Shown: in pieces, positions 25,970 to 37,020 of the stretch | Layout of the letters: each line of letters starts with the position of its first letter | How positions within the stretch are numbered: position 1 is the first letter of the stretch | Assembly: GCF_014652795.1 (NCBI RefSeq) | Contig: NZ_BMZM01000001.1 | Span: 124,001 to 188,000 of the forward strand | DNA length: 64,000 bases | Source: Kushneria pakistanensis | Lineage (GTDB): Bacteria; Pseudomonadota; Gammaproteobacteria; Pseudomonadales; Halomonadaceae | Direction: 5' to 3' | Position numbers and translations under genes: made by a program | The notes under the pieces: generated by a model | The model's input: the letters and a program-made list of their open reading frames with translations, nothing else | Told to the model about the DNA's origin: nothing | Databases searched by the model: none

Positions 25970-27532
25970 TCAATATGAATCGGGGTTGGAGCCTGATTTC
26001 CATGACCAGTCGCGCCAGCGCAGATCAAAAAGATCCTTGCGTCGATCCTTGAGATTGGTCACCGAGCCTTCGCTTCTGACCACGCGCAGGCGTGTCAGGT
26101 CAAGATCGGAAAACATCACCATCTCGGTATTGGGCGTGGTCTCGGACATGACAGCATCGTGCGGGAAGGCAAAGTCCGAGGGTGAAAAAACCGAGGACTG
26201 GGCATACTGAATATCCAGATTCTCGATCGAGGGCACGTTGCCAACGCTGCCGCAGGCGACCACGTAACACTCGTTTTCGATCGCGCGGGCCTGGCTGCAG
26301 TGGCGCACGCGCAGGTAGCTGTTCTTGGTATCGGTCCAGAATGGCACGAACAGAATATCCATCTCCTGCTCGGCCAAAAGGCGCGGCAGCTCGGGGAATT
26401 CGACGTCATAGCAGATCAGGATGCCGACCCGCCCGGCATCGGTCTCGAATACCCGCAGCTCGTCGCCGCCTTCAACGACCCAGTCGCGCCGCTCCTGCGG
26501 GGTAATATGCAGCTTGGCCTGACGTTCGATGTTGCCATCGCGATGACAGAGATAGGAGACGTTATAGAGCTTGCCCTCGCTGTCTTCCTCCATCATTGAG
26601 CCGGCAATGATATTGATGTTGTAGGAGATTGCCATGCGCGAGATTTCGGTCTTGAAACGCTCGGTAAAGCCGGCCAGAAAGTGAATGGCCTTGATCTGAT
26701 CGGATTGATCGGTCAGTCCCATCAGCGGCGTGTTGAAAAGCTCCGGGAAGACGGCGAAGTCGCTCTGGTAGTCGGCGATGGCGTCAACGTAGAACTCGAC
26801 CTGCTGCAGCACCTGCTCGACCGAGGCGAATTCGCGCATCTGCCACTGGACGGCGCCGACCCGCACCTGGGTCTTGCGTGATTCCAGTACGCGCGCCACC
26901 GGCTCATAGAGGATGTTGTTCCACTCAAGCAGGGTGGCATACCCCTGCGAGCGTTCGTCTTCCGGCAGATACTTCTTCAAAAGGCGCTTGACCAGGAAGT
27001 CGTTGGCCAGCTGGAAGGAGAGAATCGGGTCGTAGATCTCCTTGCGCGAGACCTGATCGATGTACTGCGTCGGCGACAGCACGGCGGCGTGCTCGAAGTA
27101 ATTGGGAATGCGACCACCGGCCAGAATGGCGCGCAGGTTCATGGAGCGACACAGGTCCTTGCGCGCTTCATACAGGCGTCGTCCCAAACGATAGCCGCGG
27201 TAGGCCGGGTCGATCAGCACATCAAGACCGTACAGGGCATCGCCCTTGGCGTTGTTGAGAATGATCTCGCGGTTGCCGATCAGGTCATCATACTTGTGGG
27301 GATTGGAGAAGGTTTCATAGTCGACCAGAACGGTCAGGGCGACGCCAACGATGCGCTCCTCATCCTCGATCACGATCTGACCGTCGGGGAATTCGGCGAT
27401 CAGTCGGTCAATGGTGTGCTTTTCCCAGGCCCCGCCAATGTCGTTATAGACAACATCCATCAGCACCTTGAGTTTGGCGTAATCCTCGACTTCAAGATTA
27501 CGCAGATTGAGATGCAGGTCTTCGATCGACAT
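25970..27532 (-). CDS. Fusion of GNAT N-acetyltransferase and carbon-nitrogen hydrolase (nitrilase) domains
   Basis: The 520-residue protein has an N-terminal GNAT domain (about 8-200, with VLIDPAYRGYRLGRRLYEAR as acetyl-CoA loop). A nitrilase-superfamily domain follows (about 220-500), with Glu in AVFPELFNTP (near 266), Lys in ERQAKLHITP (near 340) and Cys in ILICYDVEFPEL (near 372). Such two-domain proteins are conserved in many bacteria. The hydrolase may act on an amide made or removed by the acetyltransferase half, but the substrate is unknown. It is monocistronic and divergent from the antiporter gene. Confidence 0.9.
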   Translation of the reverse strand: MSIEDLHLNLRNLEVEDYAKLKVLMDVVYNDIGGAWEKHTIDRLIAEFPDGQIVIEDEERIVGVALTVLVDYETFSNPHKYDDLIGNREIILNNAKGDALYGLDVLIDPAYRGYRLGRRLYEARKDLCRSMNLRAILAGGRIPNYFEHAAVLSPTQYIDQVSRKEIYDPILSFQLANDFLVKRLLKKYLPEDERSQGYATLLEWNNILYEPVARVLESRKTQVRVGAVQWQMREFASVEQVLQQVEFYVDAIADYQSDFAVFPELFNTPLMGLTDQSDQIKAIHFLAGFTERFKTEISRMAISYNINIIAGSMMEEDSEGKLYNVSYLCHRDGNIERQAKLHITPQERRDWVVEGGDELRVFETDAGRVGILICYDVEFPELPRLLAEQEMDILFVPFWTDTKNSYLRVRHCSQARAIENECYVVACGSVGNVPSIENLDIQYAQSSVFSPSDFAFPHDAVMSETTPNTEMVMFSDLDLTRLRVVRSEGSVTNLKDRRKDLFDLRWRDWSWKSGSNPDSY

Positions 27533-27753
27533 GGCGATCCTTGCTCCAGAAAATGTCGGTCACGGTAGACCTCAGTCTAGCATGAGGCAGGACAGGCATT
27601 TAAAAGTGATGCCTCCGGTCGGGATGCACATGCCAAAACCGCGCCAGACCGGGCGTTTGTGATAGAGTGCGCGCGCCCTTTTTGCAAGGGGCCATGAACC
27701 TCATCCCGACCCTGCTGGATCGGGCCTCACTCTCTGCCTGTGGTTGCTGCGTC

Positions 27754-29115
27754 ATGAATGCCATTGTCATCTCCATTCTTGTCATGGTCGGCCTGAGCCT
27801 GGCACGCGTGCCAGTCGTGGCGGCCCTGATCGTGGCCGCGCTGTCCGGTGGTCTTTATAGCGGTCTGTCCGTCCACGAGGTGCTTGATGCCTTCAACGAT
27901 GGCATCGGCGACGGTGCCGGTATCGCGCTTTCCTATGCCTCGCTGGGCGCCTTTGCCGTGGCGCTGGCGCGTTCGGGCATCACCGAAGGCGTGGCGCAGC
28001 GTTTCATCAGGGCACTTGAAGGCGAGCGGACGCAGCCAAAGACGCTGAAGATACTGCTGATCGTGGCGCTGCTGACGGCGGCCGTCTGCTCGCAGAATCT
28101 GGTCCCGGTGCATATTGCCTTTATTCCCATCGTGGTGATTCCGCTACTGCCGGTATTCAACCGCTTGAGGCTCGACCGGCGGCTGGTAGCCTGCGTCATC
28201 ACCTTCGGGATCACCGCGCCCTACATGCTGCTGCCGGTGGGTTTTGGCGCCATCTTTCTCAACGATATCCTGCTGGCCAATATCAACTCGGCCGGTGAGG
28301 CCGCAGGGCTTGAGATCACCGCCGGCCAGGTGCCAATGGCCATGGCGCTGCCCATTTCGGGCATGCTGGTAGGGCTTTTGATTGCCGTGTTCATCAGTTA
28401 TCGCAGCCCGCGCGTCTATGAGGACCGCGCCGTGGCCACTCAGGCGGATGCCGCAGCGCCTGAAAGCGGCACCGACAGGCGTGAGGCCCGCGCCCGTCTC
28501 AGGCCCTGGCAGTGGGGGGCGCTTGCGGTGTCGATTGCAGCCACGCTCACCGTGCAGCTCTGGCTGGATTCCATGGTGCTGGGCGCGCTGGCGGGCTTTG
28601 TGGTGCTCTCGGTCAGCGGCGTGTTCCGCTGGCGCGAACAGGATGGCGTCTTCACCGAGGGCATGCGTCTGATGGCGACCATCGGTTTCATCATGATTAC
28701 GGCCGCGGGGTTTGCCAGCGTCATGCAGGCCACCGGCGAGATCGATTCACTGGTACAAAGTGCCCATGCCTTTGGCAGCAGTCAGGCGCTGGCGGCACTG
28801 GCCATGCTGATGGTCGGGCTTTTCATTACCATGGGGATCGGTTCGTCGTTTTCGACCATTCCGATCATCGCCTCGCTCTACGTGCCGCTGGCGCTGAGCT
28901 TCGGGTTCTCGCCCATGGCGACGGTGGCGCTGGTGGGCACGGCCGCCGCGCTGGGTGACGCCGGCTCGCCGGCATCCGATTCGACGCTGGGACCGACCTC
29001 CGGGCTCGCCGCCGATGGCCAGCATGATCATATTCGCGACTCGGTCTTACCGACCTTTGTGCACTACAACCTGCCGTTGCTGGCCTTTGGCTGGATGGCG
29101 GCAATGGTGCTTTAA
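27754..29115 (+). CDS. Na+/H+ antiporter family protein (YuiF/NhaC-like)
   Basis: The membrane protein has about 453 residues and 11-12 hydrophobic segments. It starts [22 protein letters not shown] and contains the duplicated transporter motif [18 protein letters not shown]. Others are [21 protein letters not shown] and [16 protein letters not shown]. Relatives move Na+ and H+ or amino acids such as histidine. The start is uncertain: ATG at 27754 fits the membrane topology but lacks a Shine-Dalgarno. An in-frame ATG at 27694 follows AAGGGG and would add 20 residues. A terminator follows the stop. Confidence 0.85.
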   Translation: MNAIVISILVMVGLSLARVPVVAALIVAALSGGLYSGLSVHEVLDAFNDGIGDGAGIALSYASLGAFAVALARSGITEGVAQRFIRALEGERTQPKTLKILLIVALLTAAVCSQNLVPVHIAFIPIVVIPLLPVFNRLRLDRRLVACVITFGITAPYMLLPVGFGAIFLNDILLANINSAGEAAGLEITAGQVPMAMALPISGMLVGLLIAVFISYRSPRVYEDRAVATQADAAAPESGTDRREARARLRPWQWGALAVSIAATLTVQLWLDSMVLGALAGFVVLSVSGVFRWREQDGVFTEGMRLMATIGFIMITAAGFASVMQATGEIDSLVQSAHAFGSSQALAALAMLMVGLFITMGIGSSFSTIPIIASLYVPLALSFGFSPMATVALVGTAAALGDAGSPASDSTLGPTSGLAADGQHDHIRDSVLPTFVHYNLPLLAFGWMAAMVL

Positions 29116-29135
29116 GCGCCTCACATGACCCACGA

Positions 29136-29161
29136 AGGGCGCCCATGAGGCGCCCTTTTTA
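29136..29161 (+). terminator. Intrinsic terminator of the antiporter-family gene
   Basis: Stem AGGGCGCC (29136-29143) pairs with GGCGCCCT (29149-29156), loop CATGA, followed by TTTTT. Confidence 0.88.
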
Positions 29162-29255
29162 TTATTACGCAGGGGGCTTGTATGGGCCTGCTATAGTGAG
29201 GGATCGAAGGGCAGCAGTCGCGCTGTCTGCAATGAATACCGATATGGGAGGTGCC

Positions 29256-29951
29256 ATGGCACGTATCATGTACGATCTCTGTGGAGAGGATACTTCGCTG
29301 CGCTTTTCTCCCTTTTGCTGGCGTGCGGCGCTGGCCATGCGCCATAAGGGACTGACGCTGGAAACCCGTCCCTGGCATTTTACCGACAAGCAGGACATTG
29401 CCTTTTCCGGTCAGGAGAAGGTGCCGGTTATCGTCGATGAAGACGAGGAGGTAGTCACCGACAGCTTCGAGATCATGGCCTGGCTGGATCGGAAGTATCC
29501 GGGGCCAGCGCTGCTAGGGGATGACATGGCGCGCGCGCGGGCTCGCTTCATGAAACACTGGTCCGAGACGGCGCTTGCCCCGGCGCTGATGAAAATCGCC
29601 ATTCTGGACGTGTTCTCGATCATTGATCCCAGGGATCAGGATTATTTCCGGCAGAGCCGCGAGCAGCGCTTTGGCATGACGCTGGAAGAATTTCAGGATA
29701 CCGAGCAGGGCCTTGAGATGCTGGAAAAGGTGCTGACACCGCTGCGTGCCCAGCTTGAAGGCTCTGCCTTTATCGATGGGGATCATCCGGCGGGCGCCGA
29801 CTATCTGGTGTTCGGGATGTTCATGCTGGCGTATGTGGTCCATGACGGCGCGCTGCTCAAATCCGACGACCCGGTGGCGCAGTGGCACGAGCGCATGCTG
29901 GATCTGTTCGGCGGTCTGGCTCGTCAGGCCCCGCGGGTGGGATCACGCTGA
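29256..29951 (+). CDS. Glutathione S-transferase family protein
   Basis: The 231-residue protein has a thioredoxin-like N-terminal domain (SLRFSPFCWRAALAMRHKGL, then EKVPVIVDEDEEVVTDSFEIMAWLDRKYP with the glutathione-binding cis-Pro and DS pair). An all-helical C-terminal domain follows. It resembles the beta-etherase/stringent-starvation-like GSTs; activity is unknown. ATG at 29256 is set by GGGAGG five bases upstream, and the earlier in-frame start at 29145 falls inside the preceding terminator. Confidence 0.9.
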   Translation: MARIMYDLCGEDTSLRFSPFCWRAALAMRHKGLTLETRPWHFTDKQDIAFSGQEKVPVIVDEDEEVVTDSFEIMAWLDRKYPGPALLGDDMARARARFMKHWSETALAPALMKIAILDVFSIIDPRDQDYFRQSREQRFGMTLEEFQDTEQGLEMLEKVLTPLRAQLEGSAFIDGDHPAGADYLVFGMFMLAYVVHDGALLKSDDPVAQWHERMLDLFGGLARQAPRVGSR

Positions 29952-29969
29952 TCAGGTAGATGTGGCAAT

Positions 29970-29998
29970 GAAAAGGGCCCCGATTCGGGGCCCTTTTT
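29970..29998. terminator. Bidirectional terminator between the GST gene and trmJ
   Basis: Stem AGGGCCCCG (29974-29982) pairs with CGGGGCCCT (29986-29994) with a 3-base loop. It has AAAA before and TTTTT after, and separates convergent genes. Confidence 0.88.
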
Positions 29999-30759
29999 CA
30001 TGCATTGTCGGAAGGTTTTGCCAGTGCCCGAAGCGCCCCCTGCAATAACGAGAGTTCCTTGCGGGTGGGAGCCGAGCGCTGAAAGAAGTTCTGCAGTCGC
30101 TCCAGTGTCTGGGCATGGGGCTGGTTGAGAAAACCGGCGTCTTGCAGTGCCGTGGCCAGAGACTGCTGGAAATGCTGCATCTGCTCGCGACTCGGCGGCA
30201 GATCCTTCTGGCGGCTGCTCTCCTGCGTGGCTGTCTCCCGGGTCGGCTGGTGATGTCGAAAGGCCCGATAAAGCTCATGGGCACAGACCTGTACGGCCTG
30301 GGAGAGATTGAGAATCGGATAGTCGGGATTGGCCGGCAGACTCAGCTGATGCGTACAGCAGGCGATTTCATCGTTGGTCAGTCCCGAGCGTTCACGGCCA
30401 AAGACCAATGCGACCGGCATTTCTTCGGCCAGCGGTATCAGCGCGCGCGCCATCTCGTCACCTTCCTCAAACTGCGGCAGAGGCAGATTGCGAAGACGTG
30501 CGGAAAGCCCCACTACCGCGCCGCAGTCAGCGACAGCCTCTTCGAGGCTTTCCACCACGCGCGCTTTTTCCAGCAGTGATTCACCCCCGGCGGCCATGCG
30601 GGTGGCTTCCTCATCCGGAAACCTGCGCGGATTGACCAGCACCAGCTGCTCAAGCCCCATGGTTCTCATGGCCCGGGCCGCCGCGCCGATATTGCCCGGA
30701 TGCCAGGTCTGCACCAGCACGATGCGGATATTTTCAAGCGTTGAAGAATGCTCAGTCAT
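29998..30759 (-). CDS. trmJ: tRNA (cytidine/uridine-2'-O-)-methyltransferase TrmJ
   Basis: TrmJ methylates ribose 32 in the anticodon loop of several tRNAs. The 253-residue SPOUT protein has VLVQTWHPGNIGAAARAMRTMGLEQLVLV at the N-terminus. The knot motifs are ALVFGRERSGLTNDEI and LNLSQAVQVCAHELYRA. The start at 30759 (MTEHSS) overlaps the stop of the upstream GNAT gene by eight bases, suggesting coupling; a longer frame from 30783 is unlikely. The suhB and isc genes often beside trmJ are absent here. Confidence 0.92.
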   Translation of the reverse strand: MTEHSSTLENIRIVLVQTWHPGNIGAAARAMRTMGLEQLVLVNPRRFPDEEATRMAAGGESLLEKARVVESLEEAVADCGAVVGLSARLRNLPLPQFEEGDEMARALIPLAEEMPVALVFGRERSGLTNDEIACCTHQLSLPANPDYPILNLSQAVQVCAHELYRAFRHHQPTRETATQESSRQKDLPPSREQMQHFQQSLATALQDAGFLNQPHAQTLERLQNFFQRSAPTRKELSLLQGALRALAKPSDNA

Positions 30760-31249
30760 GATCGGACGCTCCCGCGCGGGCAAACTGCTTCAGGGCATCA
30801 CCTTCCAGACGATAGGAGAGCCACTCCTTTCGAGGCTTCGCGCCAATGGCATCATCAAAATCGATCGCCGGCTGGTTCCAGTCCAGCACCTGCCAATCAA
30901 AGCGTGGGCAGTTGTTATCCACGGCAATCGCGGCCAGTGCCTGCATGAGCGTCAGCCCGGCGCCCTGACCCCGAGCACGCTCGGTGACAAAGACGTCCTC
31001 GACATAGAGTCCGCGGTGGCCCAGCCAGGTCGAGTAGTTGAAGAAATAGACGGCAAGACCGATCGGCTGGTCGTCCTGTAGCGCGATAAGGGCATGAGCA
31101 TGCGGACTGTCGCCCAAAAGCGTGGACTGAATCATCGCCTCATCGGCCTTCATCTCGTGCTCGGCACGCTCATAGATGGCAAGTTCGGTGATGAAGTGCA
31201 CGATGGTGGCGGCGTCCCCGTGGACGGCAGGGCGAATGGTAATGGTCAT
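30752..31249 (-). CDS. GNAT family N-acetyltransferase
   Basis: The 165-residue protein has the GNAT fold with the acetyl-CoA pyrophosphate loop VTERARGQGAGLTLMQALA and the diamine acetyltransferase-like patterns YVEDVFV and FDWQVLDWNQPAIDF. It resembles spermidine/thialysine acetyltransferases of the SSAT type, but the substrate is not known. ATG at 31249 gives the standard start (MTITIRP). It overlaps trmJ by eight bases downstream, forming a two-gene unit. The groEL terminator lies upstream of it. Confidence 0.88.
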   Translation of the reverse strand: MTITIRPAVHGDAATIVHFITELAIYERAEHEMKADEAMIQSTLLGDSPHAHALIALQDDQPIGLAVYFFNYSTWLGHRGLYVEDVFVTERARGQGAGLTLMQALAAIAVDNNCPRFDWQVLDWNQPAIDFDDAIGAKPRKEWLSYRLEGDALKQFARAGASDHD

Positions 31250-31304
31250 GATAACGGGCGCATCTAAACGAATTGGGAAGTGCAGGGAGCATAACACAGG
31301 CATG

Positions 31305-31330
31305 AAAAAGCCCCGCGCGTGGCGGGGCTT
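31305..31330 (-). terminator. Intrinsic terminator of the groESL operon
   Basis: Stem AAGCCCCGC (31308-31316) pairs with GCGGGGCTT (31322-31330), 5-base loop. On the minus strand it is followed by a T-run. It lies 38 bp after groEL. Confidence 0.88.
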
Positions 31331-31367
31331 TCGAAGGGGCTCAGGGAGCCGGGCTTCAGGGGGATGA

Positions 31368-33026
<1,659 letters not shown>

Positions 33027-33060
33027 CTATGTTCGTGTAAAAATTGACGTAAAAGAGGTA

Positions 33061-33354
33061 TCAGCCTTCGAGCACGCCGAGAATGTCGGACTCGCTCATG
33101 ATCAGAACTTCTTCACCGTTGACCTTTTGTTTCTCAACGCCAAAGCCATCCTTGAAGATCACCTTGTCACCGACCTGAACGTCGAGCGGACGTGTTTCGC
33201 CGCTGTCAAGGATGCGGCCCTTGCCAACTGCGAGGATTTCACCGCGGGTCGGTTTTTCCTGCGCGTTGCCGGGCAGAACGATGCCACCGGAGGTCTTTTG
33301 TTCTTCTTCCACGCGACGAACGACAACGCGATCGTGCAAAGGACGGATGTTCAT
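33061..33354 (-). CDS. groES: Co-chaperonin GroES (10 kDa)
   Basis: GroES caps the GroEL cavity. The 97-residue protein is full length: [28 protein letters not shown] at the N-terminus includes the mobile loop that contacts GroEL, and [11 protein letters not shown] ends it. It is the first gene of the operon and has a sigma-32-type promoter about 117 bp upstream. Confidence 0.98.
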   Translation of the reverse strand: MNIRPLHDRVVVRRVEEEQKTSGGIVLPGNAQEKPTRGEILAVGKGRILDSGETRPLDVQVGDKVIFKDGFGVEKQKVNGEEVLIMSESDILGVLEG

Positions 33355-33470
33355 TTCTCACGTTCTCCCTGATTGGTTACATGGACTGCTCGGGGGCGCT
33401 CAACAAGCGGCTTCCCGCCCCCTGGTTCCGGTGTTACCGGAGTATTTGGGTCGATATCACGACGTGGCAG

Positions 33471-33504
33471 ATTAATGAGGCCGCATCAGATCGTTTCAAG
33501 GGGG
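33471..33504 (-). promoter_or_regulatory. Heat-shock (sigma-32-type) promoter of groESL
   Basis: Reading the minus strand, CCCCCTTGAA (33504-33495) is followed by a 14-base spacer and CCTCATTAAT (33480-33471). This fits the sigma-32 consensus CTTGAA / CCCCATNT with one change in the -10. No CIRCE inverted repeat is seen. Confidence 0.75.
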
Positions 33505-33517
33505 CGAGGCAATTTTT

Positions 33518-34003
33518 TTACTCGCGCCGATCCTTGTCGTTTTCAATGATTTCACCTTCAATCACCCGGGTTTGCGAGGACGCGTTCGCCGATGTATCGC
33601 GCTCGGGCTGGGTATAGGTATCACCGCTCTTGTCATGGTTGGGATAGTAGCGGTGCACGTTGACGTTGCTGCGCATGAAGCGGCCAAGCAACGCACTGCG
33701 GGAGAAGGGTAGCAGGCAGAAGATCGCGATCACGTCGGTGAGAATTCCCGGCATGATCAACAATACGCCTGCCATGATCATGGCTGCGCCACGCTTGAGC
33801 TCAAGGCTTGCCACGCCGCCGGTGACCATCTTTTGCTGGGCCTGGCGAAATGAGTCGAGCCCTTCACGACGGATCAGATGCATGCCAAGGGCCGCCGCCA
33901 GCACAATAACCAGCAATACCCAGGCGCCGATCAGCTTGCCCAGCACGAAAATCGAGATCAGATCCAGCAATAGAAAGAAGCCGATGGGTAACAGCAGGGG
34001 CAT
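33518..34003 (-). CDS. fxsA: FxsA family inner-membrane protein
   Basis: The 161-residue protein has three to four membrane helices, with PIGFFLLLDLISIFVLGKLIGAW at the N-terminus and RGAAMIMAGVLLIMPGILTDVIAIFCLLP further on. A polar C-terminal tail follows. In Escherichia coli FxsA overproduction relieves T7 exclusion by the F plasmid, and fxsA sits upstream of groES exactly as here. The native role is unclear. The groES promoter lies just after its 3' end. Confidence 0.92.
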   Translation of the reverse strand: MPLLLPIGFFLLLDLISIFVLGKLIGAWVLLVIVLAAALGMHLIRREGLDSFRQAQQKMVTGGVASLELKRGAAMIMAGVLLIMPGILTDVIAIFCLLPFSRSALLGRFMRSNVNVHRYYPNHDKSGDTYTQPERDTSANASSQTRVIEGEIIENDKDRRE

Positions 34004-34248
34004 GATGTCTTCGCACTCTCGCGTTCGATGTGTTCACAAGGATGCCGTAATCGCTCTGCACTCCTGTGATGGAATTCGAGCACGGCAGCTGTCGATAGCA
34101 CAGGATACTGGCATGTCAGCGGCAAGAGGTATATGCCCGGATGGCGGCAGGGGATAAAAGTCGGGCAGTCAGGGAGCAGGATGCGAACAGTCAGGAAGTG
34201 ATACATGCCAGGCAGGACGGCAGCCATGGGCTGCCGCCCATGGGTCGA

Positions 34249-34515
34249 TCAGAGCTCGACGCTGTCGCGCAGCTGCTCGACGGTAGCGCTCCCGATACCG
34301 CTGACGCGGCTCAGGTCATCAGCACTTTCAAAGGCGCCGTGGGCCTCACGGTCGGCAACGATGGCCTCGGCCTTTTTCTCGCCAATACCCGGCAGGGCCG
34401 TCAGCTCGGCGGCCGTGGCGGTATTGATATTGATGCCTTGCGGCTCGGCCATGAGCGGAGCAGACATGGAAAGCGCGGCGGTGGTCAAAAGCATTGCGAT
34501 CAGTTTGCGGGTCAT
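34249..34515 (-). CDS. ComEA-like periplasmic helix-hairpin-helix DNA-binding protein
   Basis: The 88-residue protein has a signal peptide (MTRKLIAMLLTTAALSMSAPLMA) and a ComEA HhH domain: INTATAAELTALPGIGEKKAEAIVADREAHG, then LSRVSGIGSATVEQL. ComEA-like proteins bind DNA in the periplasm during natural transformation. Single-domain copies like this are widespread in gammaproteobacteria. ATG at 34515 gives a clean signal peptide; the longer start at 34563 is unlikely. It is divergent from pyrF. Confidence 0.9.
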   Translation of the reverse strand: MTRKLIAMLLTTAALSMSAPLMAEPQGININTATAAELTALPGIGEKKAEAIVADREAHGAFESADDLSRVSGIGSATVEQLRDSVEL

Positions 34516-34678
34516 GCCGATTCCTTTATGTAGTGGAGGGACATTCAAGGGTATCGGCAGCAATCAATGCTTATTTAGGGATATTTTATATATAACGTTA
34601 TGTCTTGATGGTGACCGGTGACTATCCCGCCGGCCGGACACAACCCTTATACTGGCGCCTCGAACTACAGGAGCCCGC

Positions 34679-35380
34679 ATGTCTTCCCCACTGATCATCG
34701 CCCTCGACCATGCCAGCCTGGAGGCAGCGCTGCCGCTGGTGGACCAGCTCGATCCGCAACGCTGTCGCCTCAAGGTGGGCAAGGAGCTTTTTGTCCGCAG
34801 CGGCCCACAGGCCCTGGAAGCCCTGCACCGGCGCGGCTTCGAGGTCTTTCTGGATCTCAAGTTTCACGATATCCCCAATACGGTGGCCGCTGCCGTGCAT
34901 GCTGCCGCCGATCATGGCGTATGGATGGTCAACGTCCATGCCTCGGGCGGACGGGCAATGATGCGCGCCGCGCGGGATGTGCTCGATCGTCACGCCCTGA
35001 ATACGCATCTGATCGCCGTGACCGTGCTCACCAGCATGGATGATGAGGCGCTGGCCGAAACCGGCGTGGCTCGTCTGGCAGGGGAGCAGGCGCTGCATCT
35101 GGCGGGGCTTGCCCGGGAAAGTGGCATGGATGGGGTAGTGTGTTCGGCCCTGGAAGCCGGCGATGTGGCCGCTCAATGTGGTCATGAATTCCTGCGGGTC
35201 ACGCCGGGTATCCGACCCGCGTTTGCACAGCGCGACGACCAGAGCCGTGTCATGACGCCGCTTGAAGCCCTCCAGGCGGGCAGTACCCATCTGGTTATTG
35301 GTCGGCCGGTGACGCGTGCCGAGGATCCGATGGCAGCGCTGGTGGAGATCGAGCAGGAGCTTTCGAACGCAGGGGCATAA
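34679..35380 (+). CDS. pyrF: Orotidine 5'-phosphate decarboxylase
   Basis: PyrF makes UMP from OMP in pyrimidine synthesis. The 233-residue TIM-barrel protein has the catalytic D-x-K-x-x-D motif as [10 protein letters not shown] and the phosphate-binding [19 protein letters not shown] lies six bases upstream of the ATG. In many gammaproteobacteria pyrF follows lapB on the same strand. Here the two genes are convergent, with eight bases between stops. Confidence 0.96.
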   Translation: MSSPLIIALDHASLEAALPLVDQLDPQRCRLKVGKELFVRSGPQALEALHRRGFEVFLDLKFHDIPNTVAAAVHAAADHGVWMVNVHASGGRAMMRAARDVLDRHALNTHLIAVTVLTSMDDEALAETGVARLAGEQALHLAGLARESGMDGVVCSALEAGDVAAQCGHEFLRVTPGIRPAFAQRDDQSRVMTPLEALQAGSTHLVIGRPVTRAEDPMAALVEIEQELSNAGA

Positions 35381-35388
35381 GGGGCGCG

Positions 35389-36579
35389 CTACTCGCCTTC
35401 AAGGCCCGTGATGGGTTTGATGGTGCCCCACTGGCGACAGCTGGGGCAGTGCCAGTAAAGCTGCTCGCCCTGAAACCCGCAGCTCTTGCAGCGATAGCGC
35501 GCGCGCTGGGCCATGAGCTGTTCGGTATGGCGCTTGAGCAGGCGCAGGTGCTCGAGTTCATGGTCCGGCACCTCCTTGAGATAGAGGTCCATCAGGTAGT
35601 CGATCCCGCGCAGGCTCGGGTTGCGTTGAAGCTGCTCGCTGACCAGTCGGGTGGCGCGCTCGACGCCTTCCCGCGCGCGCAGCCGTTCGGCCAGCAGCAG
35701 CACAAAGGAGACATACGGGGCCTTGTCGAGCTGATCCTGCAGGAAATCGATCAGCCCCGCTTCATCGTCAAGCAGATCGAAGGCACGCTGGATGGGAGCC
35801 AGGGTAATGGGCACCATGTCGCTGTCCTGATCGCGAATGCGGCGCAGGGCGCGAATCTCGTTGCGGTAGCTGCCGGCGCGGTGCTCGATATCGGCAAAGA
35901 TCCAGTTGGCGCGCACACAGGCCGCATCAATGGAGAGCGCCTGTTTGAGATGCTTGCGCGCGGGGCCGGGACTGCCTTCCTCGATGGCCTGCTCGGCGAG
36001 CTCACAGTGCCAGTGGGCCGCGGCGCGCCTGAGCGGTTCATCCTGACGCACGAGCTGGGGCAGGGCCACATCCAGCGCTGCCTGCCAATCCTTTTCCCGC
36101 TCGTAAAGATCGACCATCAAACGCTTGGACGCCGTGGCCGTCTGCTCGTTTTCACACTGACGCGTCAGCGTCACCAACAGACGTTCGGCGCGATCAAAAA
36201 CGCCCAGACGCATGAAATCGCGTGCCAGCTCAAGCTGCACCTGTTCACTCTGTTCGGGAGTCAGTACGGGGCGCGCCAGCAGGTTCTGATGAATCCTGAC
36301 GGCGCGATCGGCTTCACCACGCATACGAAAGAGATTGCCCAGCGCAATGTGGGTATCAATGGTATCGCCGTTGACTTCAAGCGCCTGTACGAAGGTTTCG
36401 ATGGCGCGGTCGGGCTGCTCGTTGAGCAGAAAGTTCAGCCCGACAAAATAGTCGCGTGAAAGGTGTTGACCGGTAAGGGCCCTGTTGCGATAGCGGTAGT
36501 GCTTTCGCTCCATGCGACCCAGCCACCAGCCGATGCCGATTGCCGCAACAAGAATAAGGAGCAGCACGGGATCCGGCAT
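35389..36579 (-). CDS. lapB: Lipopolysaccharide assembly protein B (YciM)
   Basis: LapB is an inner-membrane TPR protein that controls LpxC turnover through FtsH and coordinates LPS assembly. The 396-residue protein has a membrane anchor (about 3-19), tetratricopeptide repeats, and a C-terminal rubredoxin-like zinc/iron knuckle (CKSCGFQGEQLYWHCPSC). The start directly abuts the lapA stop (TGAATG), so translation is coupled. Confidence 0.95.
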   Translation of the reverse strand: MPDPVLLLILVAAIGIGWWLGRMERKHYRYRNRALTGQHLSRDYFVGLNFLLNEQPDRAIETFVQALEVNGDTIDTHIALGNLFRMRGEADRAVRIHQNLLARPVLTPEQSEQVQLELARDFMRLGVFDRAERLLVTLTRQCENEQTATASKRLMVDLYEREKDWQAALDVALPQLVRQDEPLRRAAAHWHCELAEQAIEEGSPGPARKHLKQALSIDAACVRANWIFADIEHRAGSYRNEIRALRRIRDQDSDMVPITLAPIQRAFDLLDDEAGLIDFLQDQLDKAPYVSFVLLLAERLRAREGVERATRLVSEQLQRNPSLRGIDYLMDLYLKEVPDHELEHLRLLKRHTEQLMAQRARYRCKSCGFQGEQLYWHCPSCRQWGTIKPITGLEGE

Positions 36580-36885
36580 TCAGGGGGCTTCCTTGAACTC
36601 CTGGACGCGCAGGCGATCCAGCTCCTTGCGCTGTTGCTGATTGTCATGCCGGGCACGCATGAGCGTGGTGCGAAGGCGCAGATAAAGCCCTGACATGGCC
36701 ACCATGCCCAGCAGTACGCCGACCACCAGCGCTGATAGAAGCCACAGAGACAGTGAAGCAGCGGGGAGTTCCGCCCAGATAACGTCCAGCGGGACGGTTT
36801 GCTGGTTACGCACGGCAAACAGCATGCCCAGCAGTAGAACGATCAAAGTGACAACAGCAAGTACCACGCCCTTGAGCCAGCGCAT
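36580..36885 (-). CDS. lapA: Lipopolysaccharide assembly protein A (YciS, DUF1049)
   Basis: LapA is a small inner-membrane partner of LapB. The 101-residue protein has two membrane helices (VVLAVVTLIVLLLGMLFAVRN, then LWLLSALVVGVLLGMVAMSGLYL) and a coiled-coil tail. The family motif is FAVRNQQTVPLDVI. ATG at 36885 is chosen as the standard MRWLKG start; the earlier frame to 36942 is not used. Confidence 0.93.
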   Translation of the reverse strand: MRWLKGVVLAVVTLIVLLLGMLFAVRNQQTVPLDVIWAELPAASLSLWLLSALVVGVLLGMVAMSGLYLRLRTTLMRARHDNQQQRKELDRLRVQEFKEAP

Positions 36886-37020
36886 AGCAGATCCCTGGTT
36901 TTCCCTGTCCAATTGAAAGCAGTGTAACACCGGCATTGGCATGCAGCGATGTTTACGGCACGTGTCCGGTGCCGTTATAAGGCAGGAGGCATATTGACAT
37001 AAACCTGATGCGAGAAAGGC

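Noticed and set aside
33355-33517. CIRCE-type operator ahead of groES
   Set aside because: No TTAGCACTC-N9-GAGTGCTAA-like repeat is present. The sigma-32 promoter explains control.
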